A DNA stretch of 64,000 bases, taken from contig NMRB01001167.1 in assembly GCA_002633025.1 (NCBI GenBank), positions 123,769-187,768 of the forward strand. The letters are read 5' to 3'. The notes beneath the pieces were generated by a model. That model saw nothing but the letters and a program-made list of their open reading frames with translations, was not told where the DNA came from and did no database searches. Positions 30,249-41,055 of the stretch are shown here, one piece after another (the first letter of the stretch is position 1; each line of letters begins with the position of its first letter). Source of the DNA: Notospermus geniculatus. Its lineage: Eukaryota > Nemertea > Pilidiophora > Heteronemertea > Lineidae. The translations under genes and the position numbers were made by a program.

Positions 30249-30698
30249 CAGTGGCGTCGCCATGGGGGGGGGGGGCATGGCCCCCCTAGCTTTTGCAGAG
30301 CAACAAAAAGAATTCAAAGCCACAAATGTTACATAGGCCGCCTAGGAAAGAAGCTAAAACGGCATTGCTGCGTGCAGCACGCCACCTGTTAAAATGCTAG
30401 TCCAGAACAGAACATGCCGCTCAAACGCCCATAAGTCTCGATTCATTTTGAAAGTACAGGGACGCATCCACTATCCAGTATAGGATCACTCATTGGAAGA
30501 TTGCACTCCACGTCAGGTGTAAACGTTTTCGGTACAAAAACACTCTTCATTTTCCCAGATGCCAGGAAAACGCATCTAAGCACGTTTAATGTTCAAATTT
30601 TCTTGGAGGAGCCCCCCGAAACCTCCCGCTCAGCTCGCTCGCGCCTTCGGCGCTCGCCGATGGTGCCCCCCAACCCAACGGACGTGGCGACGCCCCTG
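30249..30698. mobile_element. hAT-like nonautonomous element, 450 bp, with an internal G-run
   Basis: The left end CAGTGGCGTCGCCA and the right end read inward CAGGGGCGTCGCCA match at 13 of 14 bases. CAG-started TIRs are typical of hAT elements. A G-run and a facing C-run lie next to the left end. No clean 8-bp duplication could be seen. It sits in an AGGTCA-repeat unit. Confidence 0.55.
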
Positions 30699-31770
30699 GA
30701 GTCAGAATCTCGTGATGGTAGAAGCCTAAAACCTTCACCTACGTGTATACCAAGGTTATCAAGTATGAGCTTTCTGATTAAAAGTTAAAAGTTAAAGTTT
30801 GGGTTTATAGTCTGATATCAACCACGGTAGTGGCGTCATCCGACTTCACACTTTAACCCCGGTCTATCCTGAAACCTTTCAGTAGAACTCAGATGAGCTG
30901 CTCATTCAGCGCTACAATCCGAGCATTTCCGACCGGTACCCATTTATACACCTGGGTGGAGAGAGGCCAGTAAGGCAAAGATACTTGCCCAAAGTCTCAC
31001 GGCAGCAGCGGGATTCGAACCCGGGATCCTCTGACCGCTAGTCGGAGGCCCGAACCACTACACCACCGTGGCTCCCGCAATGACCTTGAAGGTCAGAGGT
31101 CAAGGTCAAGGTCAAACAGTTCTAAAGCGCAGATCTCCGCGGAATTTCAGGAGAAAACGAATTAGAAGCCTGAATTAACCATCCCCGATAGGCTTAATCA
31201 GTGATCCTGTTCCAGTTAATATTTCTGAAGGTCACAGGTCAAGGTCATAGTCAACCATCACAAATAACATGAGACAGAACCTGGTGATGGTGGAAGCCTA
31301 AAACCTTCATCTACACCTAGGTTATCAAAGATGAGCTTTCAGATTACGCAATGACCTTGAAGGTCAGTGGTCAAGGTCAAACAGTTCTAAAGTACAAATC
31401 TGCTCAGAATTTCAGGAGAAAACTAATTAGAAGACTGAATTAACCATCTCCTATCAGTTTAATCAAGTATGCCTGTTCCAGTTACGCAATAATTCTCAAG
31501 GTCAGAAAGTCACAGTCAACATGAGATAACTCAGAACCTGGTGATGGTGGACGCCTAAAACCTTCAGCAATACACCTAGGTTATCAAGGATGACCTTTAC
31601 GGTCAGAGGTCAAGGCCACGGTCAGAAAGTTCTAAAATGCAAATCTACTCAGAATATCAGGGGAAGACTAATTCAGAAGCCTGCATTAACCATCCTCTAT
31701 TTGTTTAGTAAAGGATCCCTGTTCCAGTTACGCAATACTTCTCAAGGTCAGAGGTAAATGCCACAGTTAA
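30699..31770. repeat. Tandem array (240-270-bp unit) rich in TCAAGGTCA half-sites
   Basis: Units share GTGATGGTGGAAGCCTAAAA, CACCTAGGTTATCAA, GCAATGACCTTGAAGGTCAG and TCAGGAGAAAACTAATTAGA. GACCTTGAAGGTCAG or its variants start at about 31080, 31350 and 31590. The first unit is interrupted by a SINE, and the hAT-like element precedes it. Each unit carries several AGGTCA words, including TCAAGGTCA. Confidence 0.8.
30782..31073 (-). mobile_element. tRNA-derived SINE, minus strand
   Basis: Read on the minus strand, it starts GGGAGCCACGGTGGTGTAGT (A-box region), with B-box GGTTCGAATCC (complement of about 31012-31022). A tRNA-unrelated body follows, containing CTCTCCACCCAGGTGTATAA. It ends in a CTTTAACTTTTAACTTTT tail at 30782-30800. 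The interrupted AGGTCA unit joins as GATTA|CGCAATGACC when it is removed, matching the uninterrupted unit at 31340. Confidence 0.75.
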
Positions 31771-31940
31771 CTAGCTCTAAGTACAAAAAGTAAACTTCTC
31801 ATCGGAAACCATTGACATCGTTCCGATGTCCCTCTCTTGTTACAATGATTTCTAACAATAAGCACACCCCACACTGTACAAAATGATCTAAAATAAAGGG
31901 CACCAGGCCATAGAGAGGTTTAGGGTGGTTTGTGACAATA

Positions 31941-32089
31941 GGGTGGTTTCGAAATCAAACGATAAACGTAAACGTTAACGACAACGTTATTTTTGTACCG
32001 AAAATGCAATATAAAATCTGGTTAATGTGTAATACGAAAAATAACGTTGTCGTATAGTTCACGTTTATCGTTTGATTTCGAAACCTCCC
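31941..32089. mobile_element. TA-flanked MITE, copy 1 of 3 (149 bp)
   Basis: GGGTGGTTTCGAAATCAAAC and AACGATAAACGTAAACGTTA face CGTTTATCGTTTGATTTCGA and AACCTCCC. TA lies outside both ends. Sister copies are 32807-32961 and 49191-49339. No coding capacity. Confidence 0.9.
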
Positions 32090-32167
32090 TATTATCTATT
32101 CATATCGTTTGCGAGTTTCACCGCAAGCCTGATGACAATAATGCTGTCATAGTCAATCTGTCTAGTA

Positions 32168-32700
32168 TAGTCTCGCGCAACCAGCCCCTCGGTCATACTC
32201 CGAGGTCGCCAGACCGAGGGTCTGGCACGGGACGAAATTCCCATTGAATTTTCTTATTCCGAAAATTCAAAATAAGAGGAGCTTCGCTGATTGGCTAGTC
32301 ACTACCAATGCGTCATGGATCTCAAAAGTTGGTGACGTAGGCTGCAGGAGGAATAATGGCTGCGCCCAGATCACTCGAAGCGTGAAAATTAGCGAGATGA
32401 ATCGCCTCAATCTGTGTTGTCAAGTCAATTTATAGTGTCTTTCATTGGAATTCCGACAGGTATGTATATAATTTTTCGATTCAGGACGAAATTGTAGTAT
32501 AAAAAGTGCGGTAGGGCTAACAGCAAAGGGTACAAATACTGCAGTTTTACTCGCACGCTGAATGCTTTTTGCTTTGATTGTGCATTGTGTTCTACGTCAT
32601 CGGCGGTAGATTGTCCGCCATGATGGTTTTTACAAGCAAAAGGTACCATCTGGACCAGACTCTAAAATTGAAAATTGCAGAGTCTGGTGGCACGAGACTA
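32168..32700. mobile_element. Complete TAGTCTCG-family MITE, 533 bp, 9-bp target duplication
   Basis: The left end TAGTCTCGCGCAACC and the right end GGCACGAGACTA share the outer TAGTCTCG, and each is followed by an internal palindrome around GGTCTGG or CCAGACTC. A perfect 9-bp repeat TGTCTAGTA flanks it (32159-32167, 32701-32709). Related ends lie at 4645, 21302-21405, 43574-43650 and 52318. Confidence 0.85.
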
Positions 32701-32806
32701 TGTCTAGTATAGTGTAATATTCGCACTGTACCTTGAATCGGCTTGCAAATTATCACAACTCTGCCTCCCTTCCGAAAGCGTGGCGATAATGGACGTTTAT
32801 ATAATA

Positions 32807-32961
32807 GGGAGGTTTCGAAATCGGACGATAAACGTAAACGTTAACGTTAACGACAACGTTATTTTCGTACCGAAAATGCAATATAAAATCTGGCGAATGT
32901 GTAGTACGAAAAATAACGTTGTCGTAAAGTTTACATTTATCGTTTGATTTCGAAACCTCCC
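32807..32961. mobile_element. TA-flanked MITE, copy 2 of 3 (155 bp)
   Basis: It has the same TIRs as 31941-32089 (GGGAGGTTTCGAAATC), with an extra GTTAAC unit near the centre and TA on both sides. Confidence 0.9.
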
Positions 32962-33266
32962 TACTATGATGCGATTGACGTAGGGAAAATCGATATATTT
33001 CAGATTTGTTCAATACGTCATGGAGGGAAGCCATATGATACCAGAAAACGCTTTTTGAACATGCTTTTAAATTCTTGAATACAACTAATAGAGCCATCGT
33101 ATTTTGACGATATGAATAAAAATATACTTCATAATCAGATAAGTCATCGTACCACCATGAATCTCTGTTACGTCGAAATGTAAAAGGTGGACTCAGAAAG
33201 GACCGGGCCCTGTGCACCACCTTGTAGCTCTCCTGAAGCTAAAAACATGTAAGTGAGTTCATGTAA
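32962..33266. other. No gene recognised
   Basis: There is a short minus-strand open frame without recognisable motifs, partly overlapping the MITE. Confidence 0.3.
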
Positions 33267-33841
33267 CTAAGGCCCGGTTCAGACGTCGCTCTAACGACGC
33301 GTCGAAGACAATTTCTCATTTATATCCGTCTGGAGAGCGACGTCTGAATTGAATTAAATTCGACGTCAGACGTACTATCCAATTCGGGTCGACACATCGC
33401 AAAATTCGACACACTCTGACGAATTATCCGTCGTTGGAGCGTCGCGGATTCATACGTCGCTCTATGGACGTGTCGAATTCAAATCATTAATTATGAAAAT
33501 CACATGCAAATGAGAATAAATTAGGCAAATGAGGGATTTCCCCATTCTATCCGAAGAGCGCATGCGCCAATCCCTCTGGTTGAGTACTGTTTTACGCGCC
33601 GAAATTAAACCTGTCCGAGCGCATTTTCCCGCCAAAAGGGATGTCACCTCTAGGATGTGTGGCAGGCGTGTCAAAGTGCGACCAACAGCAAATGACGTCA
33701 GTTGCTGCGTCAGACTGTCATGATTGTTGAGGCGGGACACTGATCCCGGCACACTGGCGGCCCTTTTGGGCTAATTATAATTTTGATGACGGCCAGCGGT
33801 GGGTCGTTCTGTTATGATGTGCCGGCGGCGGTCGAATAAAT

Positions 33842-34055
33842 CAGGGCCGGATCGGGGCCCTCTATTTTGTGGTACATCAATGATTTTTGGCAAGAAAAAA
33901 TTATTAATCAGGTAAAAATTCGCGTACTTGCTCTCTCAGAGGCCAGGAAAATGCCTCTAAAGCTCTTAAATTGCCCATTTTGGGGGGATGGGGTGGGGGG
34001 AAGGCCCCGTTTGGGCTTCACGCTCCCCCCCCCCTGAATCCTGGATCCGGCCCTG
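33842..34055. mobile_element. hAT-like nonautonomous element, 214 bp
   Basis: CAGGGCCGGATCGGG at the left faces CCTGGATCCGGCCCTG at the right. The candidate 8-bp flanks GAATAAAT and TAATTTAT agree at 5 of 8 positions, so the duplication is decayed or absent. It is G-rich inside and non-coding. Confidence 0.6.
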
Positions 34056-34381
34056 TAATTTATCCTGTGGATTGACTATGCACGGCCTTTTGTAAGAAAA
34101 AGCATTTTTTTCCAACAAGACAAACGCGTTCTCGAAAGAGACAACTCATAAGGATGATATAAACGTTTAAATACAGGTCTATGGTGCGTCAGGATGTCGC
34201 CACGTGGGTTATTGAAGTTTCCCGCCATCCCCCTTTCTGGCGCGCCACCTATAGGTGGTGGAGGAAACAGGTAATTAAGTGCGACGTTGGTTCGACGTAT
34301 GAATCAAACAGCCTATGCGTCGCGCTACAGTCGTACTAAATTAATTTGTATTCGACGCGTCGTTAGAGCGTCGTCTGAACA

Positions 34382-34555
34382 GGTGTAACGTTTTTCAGTG
34401 TGGCCGTTTTTCTGTGTGATTCCCATTGTTCGGAACACACTGGGAAACAAACTCGCTGTTTCTCTGTGTGTCGCCCATTGTCCAGTCGCCGCTTATTCCG
34501 TCAATCTATTGTATTGTCACACTGGCTCACAGGCCTCACTGAAAAACGTTACACC
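34382..34555. mobile_element. GGTGTAACG MITE, 174 bp, copy 1
   Basis: GGTGTAACGTTTTTCAGTG faces CACTGAAAAACGTTACACC. The second copy, at 54907-55066, shares CTGTTTCTCTGTGTGTCGCC, CCAGTCGCCGCTTATTCCG and GTATTGTCACACTGGCTCAC in reverse orientation. Confidence 0.85.
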
Positions 34556-34701
34556 GGGCCTAAGATTCAATCAAATAAGCGATTTCTTCCTATTCGACTG
34601 GTCATAATAAAAAAATAGCATGAGATGAGTCCTACGTCAGTCGGAACAAATTGTGTTACGTGATGGCATTTTCAAAACGCGGACGAGATTATATTTATAG
34701 A

Positions 34702-35688
34702 TTACGAGTAGATTGCAGAAATATGCACATATTTCAACAGCATCTTTCTTCTTTGCAACCATCGAACAAGTTCATGCAATTTCCCTGATGCATCGAATCC
34801 AAAATCACGAAGATCCCTGTAATTCGTCGACGGTATTAATATTTTAAAAAGAACGCCCTCGATACGACCTGCGTATAACTTTTTCTTGTCATGACAAATC
34901 GCCGGACTAATATCGTACCCTACAAATCGCGGACCTTCGAATTCGTTTTCAGGCAGGTACATGTATCGCATCACAGAGTTGGGATGGCCGTATACAAAGA
35001 CCGATGGTTGTAATGGATAACCGACCATAGTTTTTATAAAGGTTATTTCTCTTCCGCTTTTCTTGTACAGTGATATCTTTGTTTTGAATACATTATTCTT
35101 GCTTCGTACCCGAAAACACAACAAATAATCAAAGAGTGGCTGCAGGGCGCTGCATTTTCTGTAAAATATAGCTTCATTTATCAGTTGTACTGCATGCTTG
35201 TGGAAAATGAGGTCGTAAACTACAAATGACACCACATGATTAGAATACCCACGTTCAATTGCAAATGTGTAAGTGTTGATTTGTCTCCACGCATGAAGAT
35301 AAAGGACCCCCTTTGCAGCAAGTCTACCTATGTCACCTCCCAAACTCTTCCGAAATACTGCACGCTGTTGTTCATTAAATATTACCTTATTTGGATAGTT
35401 TTTCCTGAAATCAAACGTGTGAATGGCTTTGTCTTTAAATACCATGAAAAATATTATATTTTCACAGCTCATACACCTTCTCTTAAGTAAACTCCTGAAA
35501 ATATTTTTGGATGGCGAAACGTCATAAAGCAAAGTGTATACAAGACGAGTTGTGTTGAATTTAAACACCAATAGTTCATATTTTGAAATAGCCAATAAGT
35601 ATCCGTTTGGGTAACCAAATCCATAACATAAATTGAATATAGCGAGCGGGATCGGTGGCAAAATACGAACTTTACGAGGTGAGCTCAT
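34702..35688 (-). CDS. Hypothetical protein, 328 codons, intact single-exon frame
   Basis: I do not recognise this protein. The ATG is at 35686-35688 on the minus strand and the frame runs 987 bases without an intron or stop. Composition is ordinary for a soluble, beta-rich protein: many Tyr, Phe, Val, Lys and Arg residues, no signal peptide, and no clear membrane segment. There are no Cys/His clusters or nucleotide-binding motifs. Patterns such as strand-turn-strand stretches every 40-50 residues could suit a propeller fold, but that is a guess. The C-terminal 30 residues are basic. A TATA-like TATAAATA lies 37-44 bases upstream of the ATG. It overlaps no visible repeat, in contrast to its surroundings. 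It could be a real orphan or retroposed gene, or a chance frame. Confidence 0.5.
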   Translation of the reverse strand: MSSPRKVRILPPIPLAIFNLCYGFGYPNGYLLAISKYELLVFKFNTTRLVYTLLYDVSPSKNIFRSLLKRRCMSCENIIFFMVFKDKAIHTFDFRKNYPNKVIFNEQQRAVFRKSLGGDIGRLAAKGVLYLHAWRQINTYTFAIERGYSNHVVSFVVYDLIFHKHAVQLINEAIFYRKCSALQPLFDYLLCFRVRSKNNVFKTKISLYKKSGREITFIKTMVGYPLQPSVFVYGHPNSVMRYMYLPENEFEGPRFVGYDISPAICHDKKKLYAGRIEGVLFKILIPSTNYRDLRDFGFDASGKLHELVRWLQRRKMLLKYVHISAIYS

Positions 35689-35724
35689 CAGCGCGTAATC
35701 GTACTGTAATAATATATCTTCGAG

Positions 35725-35732
35725 TATTTATA
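35725..35732 (-). promoter_or_regulatory. TATA-box-like TATAAATA upstream of the 328-codon frame
   Basis: The minus strand reads AATTATAAATACTCG. The distance to the ATG leaves a very short leader of about a dozen bases if transcription starts 25-30 bases downstream, so support is weak. Confidence 0.25.
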
Positions 35733-37530
35733 ATTGGTATGGTTTTATCGGTAGTATCTAAACCGTGGTACGACTCATTCCATGGAACGACTGCGAAAAG
35801 TATGGAGCGAGTGCCAAAAATGCTATGAATATGATAAATATATCAGTCCGCCGGTAGAAATATGAATGTCTGGCCTGTAAGCATGACTATACCTTTCGTT
35901 GTCAATTTGGACAGGTTCATTCCGCGTTTTAGATACGCCTACAAGTTAGCGACGGTCGACCGTCTTATGGTCGCCATTTTGTTCTCGATTCAAAGTTTCA
36001 GTTGGGTGTACTAACCACTGAATGCATGAAAATTCAAAAAATCACCAACATCTATTAGTTAGTTACTAATAGCAGCTGGATTGAATTTGAAACCCCGGGG
36101 GAAAAAAGCGAATCGTCTACTGTAGAACAAATCAGTCCGGTCTCAACTGACTGACGACAACATGAAAACTTCCATAGCATGACGTTTTGACATCATCGCC
36201 AGCCGAGTCCGCGTACCTTAGCAACGTGATTCGCAACCGGCGTCAGTGGTGGCTTTGTCTAAAGGAGGGATTCAGGTCGGTTCGGCGAAGAACAAATCGA
36301 CATTTTTGTACTGCCCTCACACGGTTTCATCTTTATTTTCCGTTTTATCCTTTTACTTACATTTATGTCTTGAAATTCACTGTGAAATGTAATGCAAATT
36401 TGGCACTCGTTCAATATGTTTCACAGTCGTTCCGTGGTTTAGATACTGCCGGTTTTATCACCCTCCCTGTGGCCCACACTGTTGAAAAGACCCTTTCGAG
36501 GAAAATGGCGCCCGTTTGTTTGCAAATTTTTACGGCCTAATTTCTCTCAAATGGCACTTCGGTTTCTGGATCTAAATGCACACTTCATTTTTGTGAACAC
36601 TGCGGTGCATGTACCAAACAGTTGGTGTGGATATTTTGGCTAATTTTGGAGATGGAACTTTGCGAAAAGTACACGTGTTCGCGAAAAAGCCAAAACAAAC
36701 GCCACATAACAAAAAGGCGGCCATTTTCCTCGAAACCGTCTATGGGCCGCTTGTTTGATGGCACTAGCCGAAGTAAAGGAAAAAGCGCGGTCAGTGTGGT
36801 AGCTTGGTCAGATCTGGGAGTTCGCCATAAGAGTTTCATAATAGCGAGGTTGGACCGCATGCAACAAGAGGTTCTTGCCTTTCTCTGAAACAGTCGACTT
36901 CCGGTCGAATGAATAGCTTCATCTTTCTCTAAACATATTCCATGTTTACGGCTTAGTTTGCAACAAGGATTATTGTTGCTAGGAACGAAATTGAATGTTG
37001 TGCATTTTTTCAAGACGATGCACAGAACACTGCAGTATAAACACGATATGGATGGCCTGGATCCAAGATCTGGGTTGTTGAGTGCTTTATGGCTAATAAG
37101 ATGACTAAAGAATGATTGTCTCATCATTTTCATGCTTGTCATCATGAGAGGTTGACGTATTATGTAATTTAGTGAGGTGACCTGGGTGCCCTTTGTTTTT
37201 CTATTTTAAACCAGCATGTAGACGGCATCAAGCTTCACAATCGCCGTCTATCCACTGGCAAACATTCATCAGAGTCTCTAGTCTAGGTCGGGTACGCACA
37301 TGTATATTTTGTTTGAAAAAATAATGAATTAGTTTAGTACATGTACACATTGAATATTACAATGTTTTTTTTGTTTATGAATTACCAGTACTATTAATCA
37401 TTTCAATATTTTCGTCGCATTCTTCTTTTACTACTTTTATTCCGTATTCAACATCAGTAGGTCGTTGATATTGACGAATATCTCTTTTCCGCAGTAAGCG
37501 TCATCCCATAGCGACCAGGTTGCCACGACG
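35733..37530. other. No gene recognised
   Basis: There are open frames of up to 186 codons (minus strand, 36585-37145), but they show no motif and overlap frames on the other strand. CGAGGAAAATGGCGCCC (about 36497) faces GGCGGCCATTTTCCTCG (about 36716), a possible weak TIR pair. Confidence 0.35.
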
Positions 37531-39141
37531 TACACTCATCCCAAAAAAATAAATGGACATCAGTTTTTTCTGAATTTCTCAAAAACTAATCAAGGTTGAA
37601 ATGTCTACCTGATATGGATGATAGCATATCGTCCCAGCTATTCAAGAATGCCACAAGTGAAAAAATGTACCACATCTTGATTTGGATGGAAGCAATTTGG
37701 CCCATGCTTAAAACACCTCTGAAAAAGCCCCTTTAGCCTTTTGTGAGCGGTGGTTTGTCAATAAATAGTGTGGTGAATGAATGAGAGTTATAACCAGCGC
37801 TATACCCAGAACTGAGGTTGACCAACGTAATAGATTCCTCTCTGACCGGACAATAGATATTGGTTTATTGTAAAAATCGACCCTATGAACTTCATTTCAA
37901 TCAGCAGTTATTCAGAAAGCAGAGCCACATACCCGCAACAATAGGCCTACCACTGAATTCATGTGGCCCCATGAATAATGAGGTTCTGTTTACCAACACA
38001 TTAAACGGACCAACCCACAAATTCAATAGCCAATGTATCATTGGGAACACACGGCCTTCAAGTGCTTCAGGGACGCCGAATCGGTTAATGTCGTCCTGGG
38101 TATAACAGAAATACACCCAGGTTAAATGTCGTCCTACAAAACTATACCCTGGGTATAGTTCGATCTACAAAAGTATACCCAGTACCGTAGTTTTGAGCCT
38201 AGGCACGAGTTGGGAACGGATGGCCGCCATCTTGTTTCTCGCTTCAACTGAGACGGCAGTTCAGCAATCAACATCGTCAAAATACCAGTCAGTATTGTCA
38301 GCTTTTGTGCTCATCGATAGCATGGGTCAACAGTTAACATTTGTCTTAACACAATGGTCCAAACTTACCGCAAGTTACGCTCACAATTTCAAAGAAATGA
38401 GCAAACGAACAGAGCCGATCTTCGTCATATGTTTGTTCGGTGTCGTGCGTTCATCTACGCCCGCATCGACATTACATCAGCCGTGCTGCGAGTACTATTG
38501 CGGATTTGAATGACGATAAACGGCACGAAAAATTCTTTGATGACTGTCGGTACGATATATTAAAATGGTACCTGTCGGACGCTAGAGCGATGTTTTTCGA
38601 CTTGTCATGCTTGTGCATGGTCATGTGGCATTTGCAAGAACAATCTCGTCTTCAGGTGCGGTATCCAATCCTCGGTATACTTTTGTAGATCGAACTATAC
38701 CCAGGGTATAGGTTTGTAGGACGACATTGAACCTGGGTATATTTCTGTTAAACCCAGGACGACATTAACCGATTCGGCTTCAGGGACTATGTCAAAGGTG
38801 TTTTAAGCATGGGCCAAATTATTTCAATAAAAGTGGCCAAAAAACACATTATTTGTTAGAATTTTTAGAAAACGAAATCATATTTGGAATGCCCTTTGGA
38901 AGAGCAACAAGGTCATATCAATTTTTTCAGCGAAATACTTAAAATAAGAAAGTAGGGAAAAACACAACTTTGCAAAATTGCTTCCATCAAAATCAAGATG
39001 TGGTAGATGTTTTCACTTGTGGCATTCTTGAATAGCTGAGACGATATGCTATCATCCATATCAGGTAGACATTTCAACCTTGATTAGTTTTTGAGAAATT
39101 CAGAAGAAACTGATGTCCATTTATTTTTTGGGATGAATGTA
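37531..39141. mobile_element. Long-TIR element (about 230-bp arms) with a nested MITE
   Basis: TACACTCATCCCAAAAAAAT at the left and its inverse (ATTTTTTGGGATGAATGTA) at the right lead into near-identical arms sharing TTCTCAAAAACTAATCAAGG and CTACCTGATATGGATGATAG. The 704-bp MITE at 38075-38778 lies inside. No transposase is seen. Confidence 0.8.
38075..38778. mobile_element. MITE of the GCCGAATCGG family, 704 bp, 9-bp target duplication
   Basis: The ends are GCCGAATCGGTTAATGTCG and its inverse. The arms (about 120 bp) include GTCGTCCTACAAAACTATAC. TTCAGGGAC directly repeats at 38066-38074 and 38779-38787. The interior (about 38206-38600) is a unique segment shared with 28915-29320, so it looks like captured cargo. 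Confidence 0.9.
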
Positions 39142-40888
39142 CATGTAGGTGTAGGCAGAGATGGCAAGAGGAAAAGTAGCAATCTGAACGGAAAATAAAA
39201 TAAACATTGGTTGAAATTCTAATAATGTATTCCTTAAACCGGTTTTCTGTCTTTACGGCATTTTCAAAAGTGAATATAGAATGAAACAAATAACATTATA
39301 TTCATGAAGGCGTTGTCATGTTACCCAGAGTGAGGGAACTGGGCAAGGGGCTGTGTTGTGTGTTGGGGGGGGGGGGGGTGCTGGGCTGTTTCCCTGGCTT
39401 CAGCGGACGCTGAATTCTGAATGGATAATCTCTGGGAGTTTGTGTTACCTACAGCTACGAAACACAGACGCGATCAAGCAATATCGAGCGACCCTCCACG
39501 GTAAAAAGTTAACTTCTTGATATACCCTCCCGCGAAAATGTCGGCCTATGGGGGTCAAAACGTCAGGAGGTAGAAGGAACTTCGCGACAACTCTCCGATG
39601 AATAGAATGCATCGGATGGAATAAATCGACTGAGATAAGATAGATATCTAAATTCTGACTGAGGAATTCCAGAAAAATGTGCAGAAAAACCGACGCAATA
39701 ATCATCTGTAAGAGGTAGTATTGAAATATATACATTATGCCTCAACACCCCGAATGACGAGTTCTTTGTAAGGCACGTGATCATATTGTCGTCGCTGAAT
39801 GTCATTTTTTGGTTCTTACAGGCATTAATCTTTCTCAAGTAAGATTACTTACAGCAAACGTGTAGGATGGATCTACAACCTCGTTTTCGCCTTCAGTCTA
39901 CCCTTGTAATATTGATTAAGCCTCTTGCTGGGAGCTGCTTTACACTACTGTTTACACCGTGCGGGTGCGTACCGGATCTAGGCTGGATCGAGGAGGGTTC
40001 GGTTATTTTCCCCCGTGTGTTAGCTCAGTTACCAGAATTGGTTCATATCTTCAACTATAACAACACCTCCCTAAGGATGGGTAGGATAAACAAAGTCCAG
40101 GATTTGGAGTTCCTCTTGGTGGTCTTATTCATCGATATCACTCTTTAAACATCCTCGGAGGTTACCAACTCACAAAGACAGTACCAGTGTCTATACATCA
40201 ATGTCACGTAAAACTGCAAAGAAAAACGTCCAAAGGGGTCTTACAAAACAATACAGAAAAGAGCCAGTGGAGTCCGAACTCCACCCCAGCACGTGGCCGT
40301 GACGTGCTGCCACCTATCGATTAAACTGTAGACTAGCTAGGCCTAGTCAAACATGAAAACGGGCCTAAAACCACCTAGATACATAGGTTTTCAGACTACA
40401 AACATTGATATAGAGTTATTACAAACCAAGGTACATCTTGATACTAGGAATAAGGCATCAGAACCAGAAGTTCGCACGAACAAGACGGAGAAAACCCGCC
40501 GAGGACATGATGACCTCGTGCGCCATGAAGGTCGAGGCCCGCGAAAATACAACCAGGCCCACTTGAAAGGGCCATAAAACCGTACACAGATCGGTTGCTT
40601 CAAAATATTTGACGTATTTAAGATCTACAACTGTTCATCTTTTTATTCCTTATCTCTGTATGGGATTACGAAGAGAAATAAGTTGCAAGAATCCCAAAGA
40701 AGTGCGGCCGGGGATTGACTGTACACTCGGTCAGTTTCATAAAAATGGCGAATGCGTCCTTGCACTTGCTCAGTGCGCGCACGTGATCCCGTAACCATGG
40801 CGATGGCGGCGCCCAAAAGAACAACTCGACCATTACAGGACGTCTCATAAAAATATCTTCATTAAATTTAGAACTGCTGTTCTCATAA
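39142..40888. other. No gene recognised; G-run at about 39366-39378
   Basis: Small open frames on both strands lack motifs. The G-run may make sequencing unreliable here. Confidence 0.35.
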
Positions 40889-41055
40889 GGGGCACGGTCC
40901 GCGTGAGCTACTGCGAAACTAATGCATTAGGCCAGCCCTGCATACCACGATATATAAATACACACAGCACACCTGGATGACCTAATTTCTGTCTGCAGTG
41001 CAGTACACCTGACTGCGGACAAGATTTTGCAGTAGCTCATGCGGTGTGTGTCCCT
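40889..41055. mobile_element. Palindromic MITE-like repeat, about 167 bp
   Basis: GGGGCACGGTCCGCGTGAGC followed by TACTGCGAAA faces TTTGCAGTAGCTCATGCGGT and GTGTGTCCCT. The arms are somewhat diverged. Confidence 0.55.

Larger units (their letters stand above)
33267..34564. mobile_element. TIR element with CTAAGGCCC ends, interrupted by two smaller elements
   Basis: The left end CTAAGGCCCGGTTCAGACGT runs into CGCTCTAACGACGCGTCGAA. The right arm is the inverse, broken between TGTTCAGACG and GGGCCTAAG by the 34382-34555 MITE. A hAT-like element (33842-34055) sits in the interior. Confidence 0.7.

Noticed and set aside
36585-37145. 186-codon minus-strand frame
   Set aside because: No recognisable domain, poor start context, and overlapped by an 88-codon frame on the other strand. 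Not supported as a gene.
39366-39378. G-runs at 10757, 30265, 39366 and 61666 as possible quadruplex regulatory sites
   Set aside because: They are homopolymer runs, three of them at or beside hAT-like ends or Ns, and more likely low-complexity or sequencing-sensitive tracts.
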